Shown here: positions 1-12,369 of the stretch, piece by piece
Layout: every line of letters begins with the position of its first letter
Numbering within the stretch: the stretch's first letter is position 1
DNA from: Ricinus communis
Taxonomy: Eukaryota; Streptophyta; Magnoliopsida; Malpighiales; Euphorbiaceae
DNA: 64,000 nt
Direction: 5' to 3'
Assembly: GCF_019578655.1 (NCBI RefSeq)
Contig: NC_063264.1
Location: 13,247,213-13,311,212 of the forward strand
Program-made: the position numbers and the translations under genes
The notes under the pieces: generated by a model
Databases searched by the model: none
What the model was told of the DNA's origin: nothing
The model's input: only the letters and a program-made list of their open reading frames with translations

Positions 1-3000
1 TATTAAATTATTAGCACTATTATGGGATTGTTTTCTCAAATTCATAAATATACACATTTTACTAGGTTATTTTCTTATATTCACAAATATACTCCTTTTA
101 TGGGAATGTTTTCTCATATTATAAAATTAACCCATTTAAGAGGATATTTTCTGATACTCATAAATATACCAAAATTACGGAGTTATTTTCTCCGATTGAT
201 AAATGTCCTCTATTACGGGGTTATTTTCTAATATTTATAAATATACCCATCTTACGGGGTTGTTTTCTCATATTAAAAAATTTACCTCTTATACGAGGCT
301 GTTTTCTCAAACTCGCAATTACACTACTTTTACGGGTTTATTTTCTTAGATTCATAAATATACACGTTTTATGTGGTTATTTCTTAGTTTGATAAATGTA
401 CCACATTTACGGGGTTGTTTTCTCATATTATATTATTAGCACTATTATAGGGTTGTTTTATTAAATTCATAAATATACATGTTTTACGGGGTTATTTTCT
501 TATATCGACAAATATACCCCCCTTTACGGGGTTGTTTTCTCATATTATAAAATTAACCAATTTAAGAGGTTGTTTTCTCATACTCACAAATATACAAAAA
601 TTATAGGGTTATTTTCTGCGATTAATCAATATCCACGTATTATGGGATTGTTTTCTCATATTGAAAACCTTAATCCTTCTACGAGGCTATTTTCTCAGAC
701 TCGAAATTACACTACTTTTATGAGGTTGTATTCTCATATTCATAAATATTCAAGATTTACGAGGTTATTTTCTTATATTGATAAATATACCACTTTTGCG
801 GGGTCATTTTTTCATATTAAATTATTAGCACTATTATGCGGTTGTTTTCTCAAATTCATAAATATACACGTTTTGTGGGGTTATTTACTTATATTGATAA
901 ATATACCACTTTTACGGGGTCGTTTTCTCATATTAAATTATTAGCACTATTATGGGGTTGTTTTCTCAAATTCATAAATAGACACATTTTATGGGGTTAT
1001 TTTATTATATTGACAAATATACCCCTTTTATGGGATTGTTTTCTCATATTTTAAAATTAACCCATTTAAGGGGATGTTTTCTCATACTTACAAATATACC
1101 AAAATTACGGAGTTATTTTCTCCGATTGATAAATATCTCCGTATTACGCGGTAATATTCTAATATTTATAAATATACCATTTCTATGAGGCTGTTTTCTC
1201 ATATTAAAAAATTTACCACTTTTACGGGTTTATTTTCTCAGATTCATAAATATACACGTTTTATGTGGTTATTTCTTATTTTGATAAATATACTACTTTT
1301 ATGTGGTTGTTTTCTCATATTTTATTATTAGCACTATTATGGGGTTGTTTTATCAAATTCATAAATATACATATTTTACGGGATTATTTTCTTATATCGA
1401 CAAATATATTCCATTAACGGAGTTCTTTTCTCATATTATAAAATTAACCCATTTAAGAGGTTGTTTTCTCATACTCACAAATATATAAACTTTACAGGGT
1501 TATTTTCTGCGATTGATAAATATCCCCGTATTACGGGATTATTTTCTCATATTAAAAAATTTAACCCTTCTACGAGGCTGTTCTCTCATACTCGAATTAC
1601 ACTACTTTTATGGGGTTGTGTTCTCAGATTCATAAACATACACGTTATACGGGGTTATTTTCTTATATTGATAAATATACCACTTTACGTGGTCATTTTC
1701 TCATCTTAATTTATTAGCACTATTATGGGGTTGTTTGCTCAAATTAATAAATATACACATTTTACGGGGTTATTTTTTTATATTGACAAATATACCCCTT
1801 TTACGAGGCTCTTCTCTTATATTATAAAGTTAATGCATTTAATAGGTAGTTTTCTCAAACTCAGAAATATATAAAAATTACGGGGTTATTTTCTAAGATT
1901 AATGAATATCCCTGTATTATGGGATTGTTTTCTCATATTAAAATTTTTAACCCTTCTACGAGGCTGTTTTCACAGATTCATAAATATACACGTTTTACAG
2001 GTTTATTTTCTTATATTGATAAATATACCACTTTTACGGGGTTATTTTCTCATCTTAAATTATTAGCACTATTATGGGGTTGTTTTCTCAAATTAATAAA
2101 TATACACATTTTACCGGGTTATTTTCTTATATCGACAAATATACCCCTTTTACGTGGTTCTTTTCTCATATTATAAAATTAACCCATTTAAGAGGTTGTT
2201 TTCTCATACTCATAAATATATAAAGATTACGGGGTTATTTTCTACAATTGATAAATATTCCCGTATTACGGGATTATTTTCTCATATTAAAAAATTTAAC
2301 TCTTCTAGGAGGCTATTTTCTCAGACTCGCAATTACATTACTTTTACGGGGCTGTGTTCTCAGTTTCATGAGTATGCACGTTTTACGGGGTTATTATCTT
2401 ATATTCATAAATATACCACTTTTATGGGGCTGTCTTCTCATATTAAATTATTAGCACTATTATGGGGTTGTTTTCTCAAATTCATAAATATATACGTTTT
2501 ACGGGCTTATTTACTTATATTGATAAATATACCACTTTTATGGGGTCATTTTCTCATATTAAATTATTAGCACTATTATGGGGTTGTTTTCTCAAATTCA
2601 TAAGTTTTATGGGGTCATTTTCTTATATTGACAATATACCCCTTTTATGGGGTTGTTTTCTCATATTATAAAATTAATCCATTTATGGGGATATTTTTTC
2701 ATACTCACAAATAAACCAAAATTACGGGGTTATTTTCTCCAATTGATAAATTTCTCCGTATTATGGGGTTATTTTCTAATATTTATAAATAGACCCCTCT
2801 TACAGGATTGTTTTCTCATATTAAAAGATTTACCACTTCTACGAGGTTGTTTTCTCATACTCGCAATTACACTACTTTTACAAGTTTATTTTCTCATATT
2901 CATAAATATACACGTTTTACGTGGTTATTTCTTATTTTGATAAATATACCACTTTAACCCGTGTTATTTTCTCATATTATATTATTAGCCCTATTATGGG

Positions 3001-4602
3001 GTTGTTTTATCAAATTCATGAATATACATGTTTTACGGGATTATTTTCTTATATCGACAAATATACCCCATTTTGGGGTTTCTTTTCTCATATTATAAAA
3101 TTAACCCATCTAAGAGGTTGTTTTCTCATACTCACAAATATATAAACTTTACGGGGTTATTTTCTGCGATTGATAAATATTCCCGTATTACGGGATTATT
3201 TTGTCATATTAAAAAATTTAACCCTTCTACGGAGCTGTTCTCGTAGACTTGCAATTATACTACTTTTATGGAGTTATGTTCTCAGATTCATAAATATACA
3301 TGTTTTACGGGGTTATTTTCTTATATTGATAAATATACTACTTTTACGGGGTCTTTTTCTTATCTTAAATTATTAGCATTATTATGGAGTTTTTTTCTCA
3401 AATTAATAAATATACATATTTTACGGGGTTATTTTCTTATATCGATAAATATACCCCTTTTACGGGATTCTTTTCTCATATTGTAAAATTAACCCATTTA
3501 AGATGTTGTTTTCTTGTACTCACAAATATTTAAAAATTACGGGTTATTTTCTGCGATTGATAAATATCCCCGTATTACGGGATTGTTTTCTAATATTAAA
3601 AAATTTAACCCTTCTACGAGGCTATTTTCTCAGACTCGCAATTACACTATTTTTGCGGGGTTGCGTTCTCAAATTGATAAATATACACATTTTACGAGGT
3701 TATTTTCTTATATTGATAAATATACCACTTTTACGGGGTCGTTTTCTCATCTTAAATTATTAGCACTATTATGGGGTCCTTCTCTCAAATTAATAAATAT
3801 ACACATTTTACTGGGTTATTTTCTTATATCGACAAACATACCCTTTTTATGGGGTTCTTTTCTCATATTATAAAATTAACCAATTTAAGAGGTTTTTTTC
3901 TCATACTCATAAATATATAAAAATTACGGGGTTATTTTTTTGCGATTGATAAATATTCCGGTATTATGGGATTGTTTTCTCATATTAAAAAATTTAACCC
4001 TTCTACGAGGCTGTTTTCTCAGACTCGCAATTACACTACTTTTACGGGGTTGTGTTCTCAGATTCATAAATATTCACGTTTTATGGGGTTATTATCTTAT
4101 ATTGATAAATATACCACTTTTACGGGGTCGTTTTCACATATTAAATTATTAGCAGTATTATGGGGTTATTTTTTCAAATTCATAAATATACACGTTTTGC
4201 GGGGTTATTTACCTATATTGATAAATATACCACTTTTACGGGGTCGTTTTCTCATAATAAATTATTAGCACTATTATGGGGTTGTTTTCTCAAATTCGTA
4301 AATATACACAATTTTAGGGGGTTATTTTCTTAAATTGACAAATATACTCCTTTTACGATTTTTTTTTCTCACATTATAAAATTAACCCATTTAAGGTGTT
4401 GTTCTCTCATACTCACAAATATACCAAAATTATAGGGTTATTTTCTATGATTGATAAATATCCCCGTATTACGGGGTTGTTTTCTCATATGAAAAGATTT
4501 ATCCATTCTACGAGACTGTTTTCTCAAACTCGCAATTACACTACTTTTACGGGGTTATTTTCTCAGATTTATAAATATACACATTTTACGCCGTTATTAT
4601 AA
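1..4602 (+). repeat. 39-bp satellite array 1 with higher-order structure
   Basis: Tandem 38-39 bp monomers run from the left window edge. Nearly every monomer starts with ttttctcat or a close variant and ends in acggggttg. Ten or eleven types follow one another in fixed order, recognisable by their cores: attagcactattatgggg, cataaatatacacgtttta, cgacaaatataccccttt, aaaattaacccatttaag, aaatataccaaaattacgg, tccccgtattacgggg, an optional tttataaatatacccctc, aaaatttaccccttctacg, cgcaattacactacttt, cagattcataaatatacac and tgataaatataccactttt. The attagcac core recurs near 8, 434, 823, 937, 1323, 1708, 2068, 2445, 2563, 2979, 3366, 3755, 4148 and 4262, giving ~388 bp units (about 427 when the optional monomer is present) plus short three-monomer units of ~115 bp. 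The open reading frames in it follow from the 39 = 3 x 13 periodicity, and I do not call genes. The last monomer degrades around 4600. Confidence 0.95.
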
Positions 4603-4679
4603 TCATTACATAATAATATGATGACAATGTTTGAACCAAAAAGCAAACAGTCCAATTGGCTTTTGGGACATACATCTAA
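4603..4679. other. junction between satellite array 1 and repeat B
   Basis: Short AT-rich stretch that fits neither the 39-bp monomers to its left nor repeat B, which becomes recognisable at about 4680. Nothing else is seen in it. Confidence 0.4.
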
Positions 4680-6073
4680 CACCTTCGCACTATATAAACT
4701 ACATGCAACCAAACACTTGAGTCTAATGAGCATATTATTTCAGTTTTCTACCTTACGAATATCAAATTATGGGTTCTTTTAAGAACTTTATAGACTTATC
4801 AACACTCGCGCTAGCGAGGACAGAGTTATCTTGTGTTCTTTTTCTACCGTTGTGTTTAAATCAATTTGATTTGATCCTTACACTTAGCCATGGAAGAGAA
4901 TAAAGAACTGATAATTTCTTTCCTTGTCGGATTTGAAATCCTGCCTATGTTCTCATTAGTTCATTTCTTGACTAGTGGCATTGGGGCTCAGTTTGATGAT
5001 CAAGCAGGAGGAGACATAAATCTACGGTTGTAACAGAAAAAATCATGTTATTTTCAATTAATCCAAGCATAATAGAAGTAGTAACGCAAGCGTTTTGATG
5101 TTTGGGACGCATATAATGAAGTAATTTAGTTCGGAGTATTATTAGGTAGGGCCACGTGAATTTTCTCTTATTTTTTATTAAGCTGACTCTTAAAATTTAG
5201 CGAGAGTCGTTGACCAGTCAACGTTCTTGATTTGACTTTAGTTTATTCATCTTTTTTTATTTGTTTATTCACATTTAGCTACTAGTTTCTTCTTCTTATA
5301 GAATGAGGGCTTTCGCACTATAAAAATCACATGCAACTGAATACTTGAGACTAATGAGCATATTATTTCAATTTTCTACCCTGTGAGAACTTTATGGGTT
5401 CTTTCATGAACTTTATGGACTTATCAACACTCGCGCTAGTGAGCTTAGACTTATCGCTCACGTCCTTCCTCTTTTTTGTCTATCCTTGTGTTTGAATCAA
5501 TTTGATTTGATCCTTACGCTTAGTCGTATGGAAGAGAATAAAAAACTTGTGAAATCCTACCTATGTTCTCATTTTATTCATTTCTTTTATGCCTCTTTGT
5601 CTAGTATGATAGTTTGATTTTCTTTGGGGAGCATAAACACAAGTGTTGAGTGAAAGCATGTGGAAGTGACAATTATAGGCTCCAATCCAATGCTTAAACA
5701 AATGCGAAGAAAGAAAATTAGTAGATGAAGTATTGGTATCATCCTCAGAATGATCGCAGATGAATCATTTAGAGGGAAGAGGGAAAGATGAGAATCGAGT
5801 CATGACCAAATATTCCGATTAAGGATTTGCACTATTGGGGTCCCCATCATTCCTTGTTCCTCCAAGCATGAGGATTCTTAATGACACAAGGATTGGCATA
5901 AGGAATCATGCGAATGCATTTGACAAGCTTGACTGGTGGCATTTGGGCTCAACTTGATGATCAAGCAGGATAAGATGTAAATCCGCACCACGTAAGGGAC
6001 AAATATGTTGCTTTTGATTAATCCAAACTGGAATAAGCGCATTTTGATTTTTGGGAGGCATATAATGAAGTAC
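4680..6073 (+). repeat. Repeat B, forward, two partial units
   Basis: Two head-to-tail copies of an uncharacterised dispersed or tandem repeat. Landmarks in order are cactataaaaactgcatgc-like sequence, gagcatattatttcag, ttatgggttctttcaagaac, acactcgcgctagcg, aatttgatttgatccttac, atggaagagaa, a gatgatcaagcaggacgag block and gcatataatgaagta. The gcatataatgaagta landmark recurs at about 5111 and 6059, a spacing near 950 bp. The copies diverge by small indels and have no conserved reading frame. The block ends abruptly at 6073, where the same repeat continues in the opposite orientation. It could be a decayed LTR or a second satellite. I recognise no coding function. Confidence 0.8.
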
Positions 6074-7961
6074 AAAGAGGCATAAAAGAAACGAATAAAA
6101 TGAGGGCATAGGTAGGATTTCATAAGTTTTTGGTTCTCTTCCATACGACTAAGCGTAAGGATCAAATCAAATTGATTCAAACACAAGGATAGACAAAGAA
6201 GACAAAAAAGAGGAAGGACGTGAGTGATAAGTCTATTCCTAAAGTTCCCAAAGTTCTTCAATGAACCCATAGATTGATTTCTGGCAAGGTAGAAGGCTAG
6301 AATAATATGCTCACTAGTGTTGAATATTCAGTTGCATGCGATTTTCATAGTGAGAAAGCCCTTCTTCCATAAGAAGAAGAAACTAGAAGCTAAAAATGAA
6401 TATATAAATTAAGAAAGATAAATAAACTAAAGTCAACTGAAGAACTAAAGAGGGTTAAATAGTCAACAACTCTTGTATTCCCAAATTATAAGAGCCAGCT
6501 TAACGAAAATAAGGAGAAATTCATATGGGCCTATCTCTTAACACCCCAACCAAAATTACTTCATTATATGCATCCTAAACTTCAAAAATGCTCGCATTCC
6601 CACTCGTATTACGTTTAGATTTATCAAAAACAACCTGATTTCTCCCTTACGCGTGTAGATTTACATCTCATCTTGCTTCATCATCAAGCTAACCCCTAAT
6701 GCGACTGGTCAAGCTTGTCAATTGCGTTCGCATGATTCCTTATACATATCCTTGTCATCAGAAGTCTTGATGGCTAGAGGAATAAAGACTGATTGAGATC
6801 ACAATAGAGCAAATCCTAAATCGGAATATTTAGGTGTGCCTTGATTCTCGTCATTCCTTCTTTCCTCCAAAAGATTCATCTACTATCATACATAGAATCA
6901 TATCAATACTCGATCAACTAATTTTATTTCTTTGCATTTGTCCAAGCATTGGATCGCTGCCTATGATTGCCGCTTCTATGCGGTTTCACGCAATGCTTGT
7001 GTTTATGCTCCCCAAATAAAACCATACCATCATACTAAACAAAGAGACACAAAAGAAACAAATAAATTGATTTAAACACAAGGGTAGACAATGAACACAA
7101 AATAAATGAAGGACATAAGCGATAAATCTATGTTTATCGCTAGCGCGAGTGTTGGTAAGTGCCCAAAGTTCTTCAACAAACCCATATCTTAATTTCCAGG
7201 TAGAAGATCTAATATGCTCGAGCCTCAAATATTTGGCTACATGCAATTTTCATAGTTTGAAAGCTCTAATTCAATAAGAAGAAGAAACCATAAGTGAAAT
7301 GTGAATAAATAAATAAAGAAAGATGTAGAAACTAAAGTCAAATCAAGAACTAAAGATCCCTTGTAGTCCTAAATTTTATGAGGTAGTTTAAGAACATAAG
7401 GGAAATTTGCATGGGCCTACCTAATAAAACTCCAATAAAAAATACTTCATTATATGCCTCCCAAACATCAAAACTCATGTATTCTCGCTTGGATTAATCG
7501 AAAGCAACATGATTTCTTCCTTATGTGCAAATTTGCATCTCGTCTTGCTTGATCATCAAGTCACACTCTAGTGCCACCAATCAAGCTCGTCAATTGCGGT
7601 ACTATGATTCCTTTCTCCAATCTTTGTGTCATCACGAGTACTCATGCCTAGAGGAACAAAGAATAATGGAGATCCTAATGGTGCAAATCCTAAATCAGAA
7701 TATTGGGCGTGCCTCCACTCATGTCGTTCCCGCTTTCCTCCAAAAGATTCATCTGCTTTCATTTGGACAATGACATTAATACTCAATTAACTAATTTTCT
7801 TTCTTTGCATTTGTCTAGGCATTAGATCGGTGCCTATGATTACTGCTTCCACGCGCTTTCACTCAATACTAGTGTTTATGCTCGCCAAATAAAACCAAAC
7901 TATCATATTAGACAGAGATTAGAAAGAGATACATAAAAGAAATGAACAAAAGGAGAATACA
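6074..7961 (-). repeat. Repeat B, inverted, two partial units
   Basis: The landmarks of repeat B appear here as reverse complement: ttcattatatgc-type sequence at about 6552 and 7447, and caagctt/cgtcaattgcg at about 6710 and 7582. Period is about 0.9 kb and each unit carries a single copy of the subrepeat that is triplicated elsewhere. The block is interrupted at 7961 by a solo LTR. The sequence after the LTR (ggtagga from 11175) is exactly what repeat B should show next, so the LTR inserted into this copy. Short open frames, for example 6986-7246 and 7525-7773, are not conserved between copies and are not called as genes. Confidence 0.8.
7957..7961. other. Target-site duplication ATACA, left copy
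   Basis: The five bases ATACA directly precede the TGTAATACCC start of the LTR and are repeated exactly after its TGACA end at 11170-11174. Five bases is the usual duplication for Ty3-gypsy integrases. Confidence 0.85.
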
Positions 7962-8639
7962 TGTAATACCCAAAATTTTTATATATTTAATAATGAGTTT
8001 TTATTTAAGTTAATTTTAGCTTTATTTTTATTTGGTTTAATTTGAAATGTTTTAATGGAAATTTTAATATTAGTCAATTGAATGAGTTACTTTTCTATAC
8101 TCAATTAGTTTGAAATTTTAAGAATTAATTAAGTAAATTATTTGTAGGGTAGATTACATTTTTGGTTATTCTAATTTTTCCCCAATGTATATGTATATGT
8201 ATAAATAAAATTATTTATATTGGAAAATTTTGGTAGAAATTGTAAAAGATGTTTTTATAAAAGAATTTTGGAGAAATTGGTATTTTAATTGGCTAGTGGC
8301 ATTTAATTTTAAGTTGGAAAATAATTAGTAAATTGGTTATTTAATTTAATTGTGTTAGGACTAAATTGGAAATTTATTTTAGAATAAGGATTAAAAGTAT
8401 AATTTTATTTTTATGGGGTTCTAATGGAAATTTGTGAGTTTGGTATTTTTGTAAATAAATATGTCGGTCAGGGGTATTTATGTAATTATATATTTTCAAT
8501 AATTCTGATTTGGCCCAAATTAATTAGTTAAGGGTTTAATTGAAAGGCTAAAGAAAAGTTTGGGGATTAAATTGGAATTTTTCTGGATAATTGTAAGTAA
8601 TTAAGAAAGTTGAGGGACCAAATTGTAATAAGGAAAAGT

Positions 8640-9250
8640 TCGGGGGCCTAATGTCGATATTGAAAGGAATGGGATCGGGGAAGAAGAAGAAAAAGGAAGA
8701 GAGATGTCGGGGGAGAGAGAGGAGGAGTGCATCGGGCCGTCCGTCCGGTATGGTGGCCGGCACCATCAGGCGGCCAGCGAGAAGGAAGATGGCTGAAGTT
8801 TCCTTGCCTTTGTCGGCAAACATCGGTGGTCGCTGATCTTGGTGCCGATCGACTCCTCTCGGCCTTAGCTTTGTTTTGGCAGTAGCGGTGTCGACAATGG
8901 TGGCCAGAAACGGAGGTTCGCGGTGGAGAGAGAAAATGGAGGCAGCCGAGTTTTTGGGTTTTTTCGGCGAGCACCGGTGGAGCTATGGACGATCAGAGGA
9001 CATATCCCGACTCTCCTTAGCTTAAGCTTCGCAATGGCACCGGTTTTATGGCGATCGGGCTTCGTTTGCAAATCGACGACTGAGATCGTCCGCAAATCTC
9101 TCTAGATGATCGGGTGTCAGATCGGAAAATCAGAAGCGGAAATCGTCATTAGCGCGTCGTTGTGAGTCCGATGCTGTGTTCGGATCGTCGATCGGACTCC
9201 GGCGGCCGGAGGCGAGTCGACCGAGCGATCGAGCGTCTCGGTAATTTTCT
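8640..9250 (+). other. GC-rich island inside the solo LTR
   Basis: About 600 bp with many CpG and CGG-type words (ggccgtccgtccggtatgg, cggcggccggaggcgag) inside otherwise AT-rich sequence. In long gypsy LTRs such a segment often covers the transcribed R/U5 part, but no promoter or start site can be pinned here by eye. Composition alone explains the short frames across it. Confidence 0.55.
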
Positions 9251-10062
9251 CTTGCCGTTGATCTTGGAAATCCTTTGATTTTAAATTTGTGCTTATTATT
9301 TTATGTTGAGTATTTGATGATATTTGTGATCTTAAAATAATTGTCTGTCAGTTTGCCTGCCTCGTGTTTTGTGTTGTATGACGGAGTCGGGAAAATATTA
9401 AAGTTTGGGGACCCGACTCCCGTTGTTTGAATTGTTGGATATTTTAAGTGTTTTTCTAGCAGGTCCTGGACCCGTTTTTACGGGGGGTAATGTCCGTGTT
9501 GTAGGGGAGGTTCTGCCAGATTTTCGGTAGAATTCTCCCGAGTCGAGATTCTTAGACAGTCAGTCCTAGGAGTCTAGACCTAGGATTAATGATCGATTGT
9601 TTCAGCGTTCTAATAAATTATTTTCCGTGATTAGATTGTCCGTTTGTTTGGCTCGCTCCAACCGAGGCACCGGAGCAGAGCTAGGAGGTTGCCCAATTCT
9701 GTGAGTTAAAGTCACTTAATCGTTGCACTATTGCTAAGTCTGAATTTAATATGCTATTTTGGAAGTTTATGCTTAATATGGTTATTAGTATCGCAACGTA
9801 AATAATTTCACTGGATTATTAATTATTGAAGAAAATACAAGTATTATTATAGTAATGTTATAATAATACCAAATATTATCAGTTTTCCACATGAGTTGCC
9901 TGATGTCTTACTCTAAATTGTTAATCGTTATTTTGATATGGTTGGATGATTTCATTAGACAATGATATTTATTATATGTGATGATTTTGATTTGGGGATG
10001 TGGCTTGTAGAACATGCCGCCTGATGGGTTACATCAGGACCGCGTGCGCACCGGTAATGATC

Positions 10063-10400
10063 ATGGACAGGTAATAAGATTATTATGAGTTTCACCCTGG
10101 TCGAGCATGGCTCTCTGGGCTGATTTGAGTAAATTGCGGTAATAAGATTATTATGAGTTTTGCCCTGGTTGAGCATGGCTCTCTGGGCTAATTTGAGTGA
10201 GATGCCGGAGTAAAGGACCCTGGTCGAGCTTCACTCTCTGGGCGCCGGCTTATTTGAATATTAAGTGACCGGACTGGAGTTAAGGACCCTAGTCAAGCTT
10301 CGCTCTCTGGGCTCCAGTCCTATTGGAATGATATGCCGGAGTAAAGGTCTCTGGTCGAGCATTGCTCTCTGGGCGCCAGTCTTATTGGATTAAGAGAGCC
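10063..10400 (+). repeat. Degenerate ~65-bp tandem repeat in the LTR
   Basis: About five imperfect copies of a unit containing accctggtcgagc followed by ctctctgggc, separated by att/ggag-type spacers. The same motif is present as reverse complement (gcctagagag... ctcgacc/tagg) at about 24460-24620, showing that the tract belongs to the LTR family and not to this one copy. Confidence 0.75.
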
Positions 10401-10498
10401 AAAATGGCTACTAGAATTTGGGGTTAGGGTTCTACTGAGCCACTCATCCCGTAAAAGTAAAAATATATTTTTATTTATTCATTTATTTATTTATTATG

Positions 10499-10760
10499 GT
10501 ATGATTATAATATGGGTTGTATTTACGTGCATGGTTGATATATTGATTCGAATGATTAATATTTTCTGTGAAGAAAGTAATAGGGTATGATTATAATATG
10601 GGGTTGTATTTACGTGCGTGGTTGATATATTGATTCGAATGATTAATATTTTATGTGAAGAAAGCAATAGGGTATTGATTATAATATGGGTTGTATTTAC
10701 GTGCATGGTTGATATATTGATTCAAATGATTAATATTTTCTGTGAAGAAAGCAATAGTCT
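10499..10760 (+). repeat. Three tandem copies of an ~88-bp unit in the LTR
   Basis: Three nearly identical copies begin at about 10500, 10583 and 10672. Each carries atgattataatatggg, tatttacgtgcatggttga and gattaatattttctgtgaag. Identity between copies is well above 90% by eye, so the amplification is recent relative to the age of the LTR family. The minus-strand open frame at 10494-10706 only reflects this periodicity. Confidence 0.85.
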
Positions 10761-11169
10761 CTAGATTATTTGATTTTAACTCACTGTCGAGACTGACAGT
10801 CTCTATTTACTATTTTTCATATTCGTGACTATTAGCCTTCCCGCGACCCTTATTCAGTAACCCGACTCCTTCATCATCGGATGATGTATTTGATTTGGTA
10901 TGTAAATTGGTAAATCTTAGATTCTCCGCAGTAGTAATAGTAGATGTATCAGTTGAAATTTTCTGTAGTTTCGGGTCTCGCCTAATTCTTCCGGCAGACC
11001 GATTCAATTGTGTAACATTTAATGTTAAGATAATTTGTGGCTTTAATAATATTAATTTGAGATGAGATTTGATTGAGTTAGTGAGTGTCAGGCTTACTAC
11101 GGGATTCGGTGGCCTTAAGCCTTCCCTTTCCCTAGTGCCGGTCACGGGCCCTCGGGTGGTGTCGTGACA

Positions 11170-11174
11170 ATACA
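11170..11174. other. Target-site duplication ATACA, right copy
   Basis: Exact repeat of 7957-7961 directly after the TGACA end of the solo LTR. It is followed by ggtagga, which restores the reading of the interrupted minus-strand repeat B. Confidence 0.85.
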
Positions 11175-12369
11175 GGTAGGACTACTTATAAGTGTTAAAA
11201 GCACTTACTTATGAGTCTTGTTTTATCTTGATTTCACCTTAATTGAGTTTAATTTGTTTGCTAGAGTTTATTTTCAGTCATTTTTAGGTATTTGGCAAAT
11301 CTTATACTACTAGAAGAAGTTTTGGCATCAAAACACTTGTTTATTAAAATATGGAGAACCACACGGGCACAACACGGGAAGAACTTGCCCGTATGGTCTT
11401 CCTGTGTGAAGTTCAGAAAGTTGCAGATTGTAGGAATTTGTCACACAGGAAGCACATGCCCGTGTGGGCTTCTCGTGTGAGTTACAAAAAATGCCAGTTT
11501 GTTCAAGGTATAACGCAAGAGGAGGACATGCCCATGTGATCTTCTCATGTGACCTAGAGGATTGTTTCAAGAGCTATTATGAGCTAAGGACGGCACACGG
11601 CCGTGTGGTGCCCCTGTGGCCCTCATATGGTGAATATAAAGATATTATTTAAGGGGACTTGTGTGTTCTTTTGAAGGAGGTTCTGTCATATTTTTTTTTC
11701 TAAAGAGAGAAACACTTAGAAACTTCATTTTCCTTTCATTTTTAGGATTTTTATTGGTTATTTCTCAAGGAAGAACATCATCTCTTTCATTACTTTCCAA
11801 GATTGAAGATTGAAGATTGATGATTTTTATCTCTACTCTTCCATAAATAGTTTGAGATTTTCTTTCCCTAATCTTTATTTCTTTATTGTAATGTTTAGGA
11901 ACTAAATTTCTTACTATTTGGGTTTTGATGAACCCTAATTTATTTTCTATAAATTGATTCAAAGTTAATGCAATTAAATCTTTTCTATGAGTTGTTTTGT
12001 TCCTTTGATTGCTTAATTATCTTTTTCAATTGATAAGTAGACGTATTAATTGGGATTTGTTTTCATAAACTGATTAGAGATAACTTTTATTAATTGATCA
12101 TATCTTAAGGATTGAAGATTGATTGGGATACTAGAGATGGATCTACAAGATCCTTTGGTTCAATAGTTCTTTAATCTTGATGCATGACCTAAGTGAGTGT
12201 GTTTGGGAAGAGATTCATCTCCTCCTCTTAGAATTAGGGGTTTAATCACTTGAGAAATGTTTAAACCTAATTTTGTGGAATGCCAACTCTTGAATTGAAT
12301 TAATTGTTGTTTATTTCATGAAATACTTAACTTATTAGAGGGATTTACTACCTAAATAGGCTTTATCCT
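11175..12369 (+). other. Unassigned segment resembling a retrotransposon LTR
   Basis: About 1.2 kb with no credible gene. Repeat B stops about ten bases into it and resumes at about 12370, so it replaces part of a repeat-B unit. The first third (11340-11620) has several acacggg/cccgtgtg words and cacacggccgtgtgg, a hallmark of some plant gypsy LTRs and also present in the Athila-like LTR at 36593. The rest is AT-rich, with a short attgaagattgaagattga run near 11802 and tgatgaaccctaa near 11928, text typical of the downstream half of Athila/Tat LTRs. No TG...CA ends, PBS or target duplication could be fixed. Short open frames at 11292-11652 overlap in several phases and are not called. Confidence 0.4.

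Larger units (their letters stand above)
7962..11169 (+). mobile_element. Solo LTR, 3.2 kb, Ty3-gypsy (Tekay/Del-like)
   Basis: The segment begins TGTAATACCC, ends GTCGTGACA (TG...CA) and is flanked by the perfect 5-bp duplication ATACA. No internal retrotransposon sequence is present, so this is a solo LTR left by recombination between two LTRs. Very long LTRs starting TGTAA-ACCC and ending GTGACA are known from Tekay/Del chromoviruses, so that lineage is my inference. The first ~680 bp are AT-rich, 8640-9250 is GC-rich, and two tandem-repeat tracts lie at 10063-10400 and 10499-10760. Open frames inside (for example 8548-8823 on the minus strand and 8651-8836 on the plus strand) are compositional and not called. 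A diverged inverted fragment of the same family lies at 24241-24850. Confidence 0.88.

Noticed and set aside
22..4602. Many 60-138 codon plus-strand open frames with GLFSHTHKYT-like repeats as a protein family
   Set aside because: They follow from a 39-bp tandem period and a consensus with few stops. Phase changes occur within single frames, and starts and ends are not preserved between higher-order copies.
1..4602. CRISPR-like array (regular short repeats)
   Set aside because: There is no alternation of identical repeats and unique spacers. The whole 38-39 bp unit is repeated, and the genome is clearly a plant's.
8548..9105. Possible gene in the GC-rich island (overlapping frames of 60-108 codons on both strands)
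   Set aside because: Arg/Ser/Pro-rich low-complexity translations on both strands, inside a well-delimited solo LTR, with no domain.
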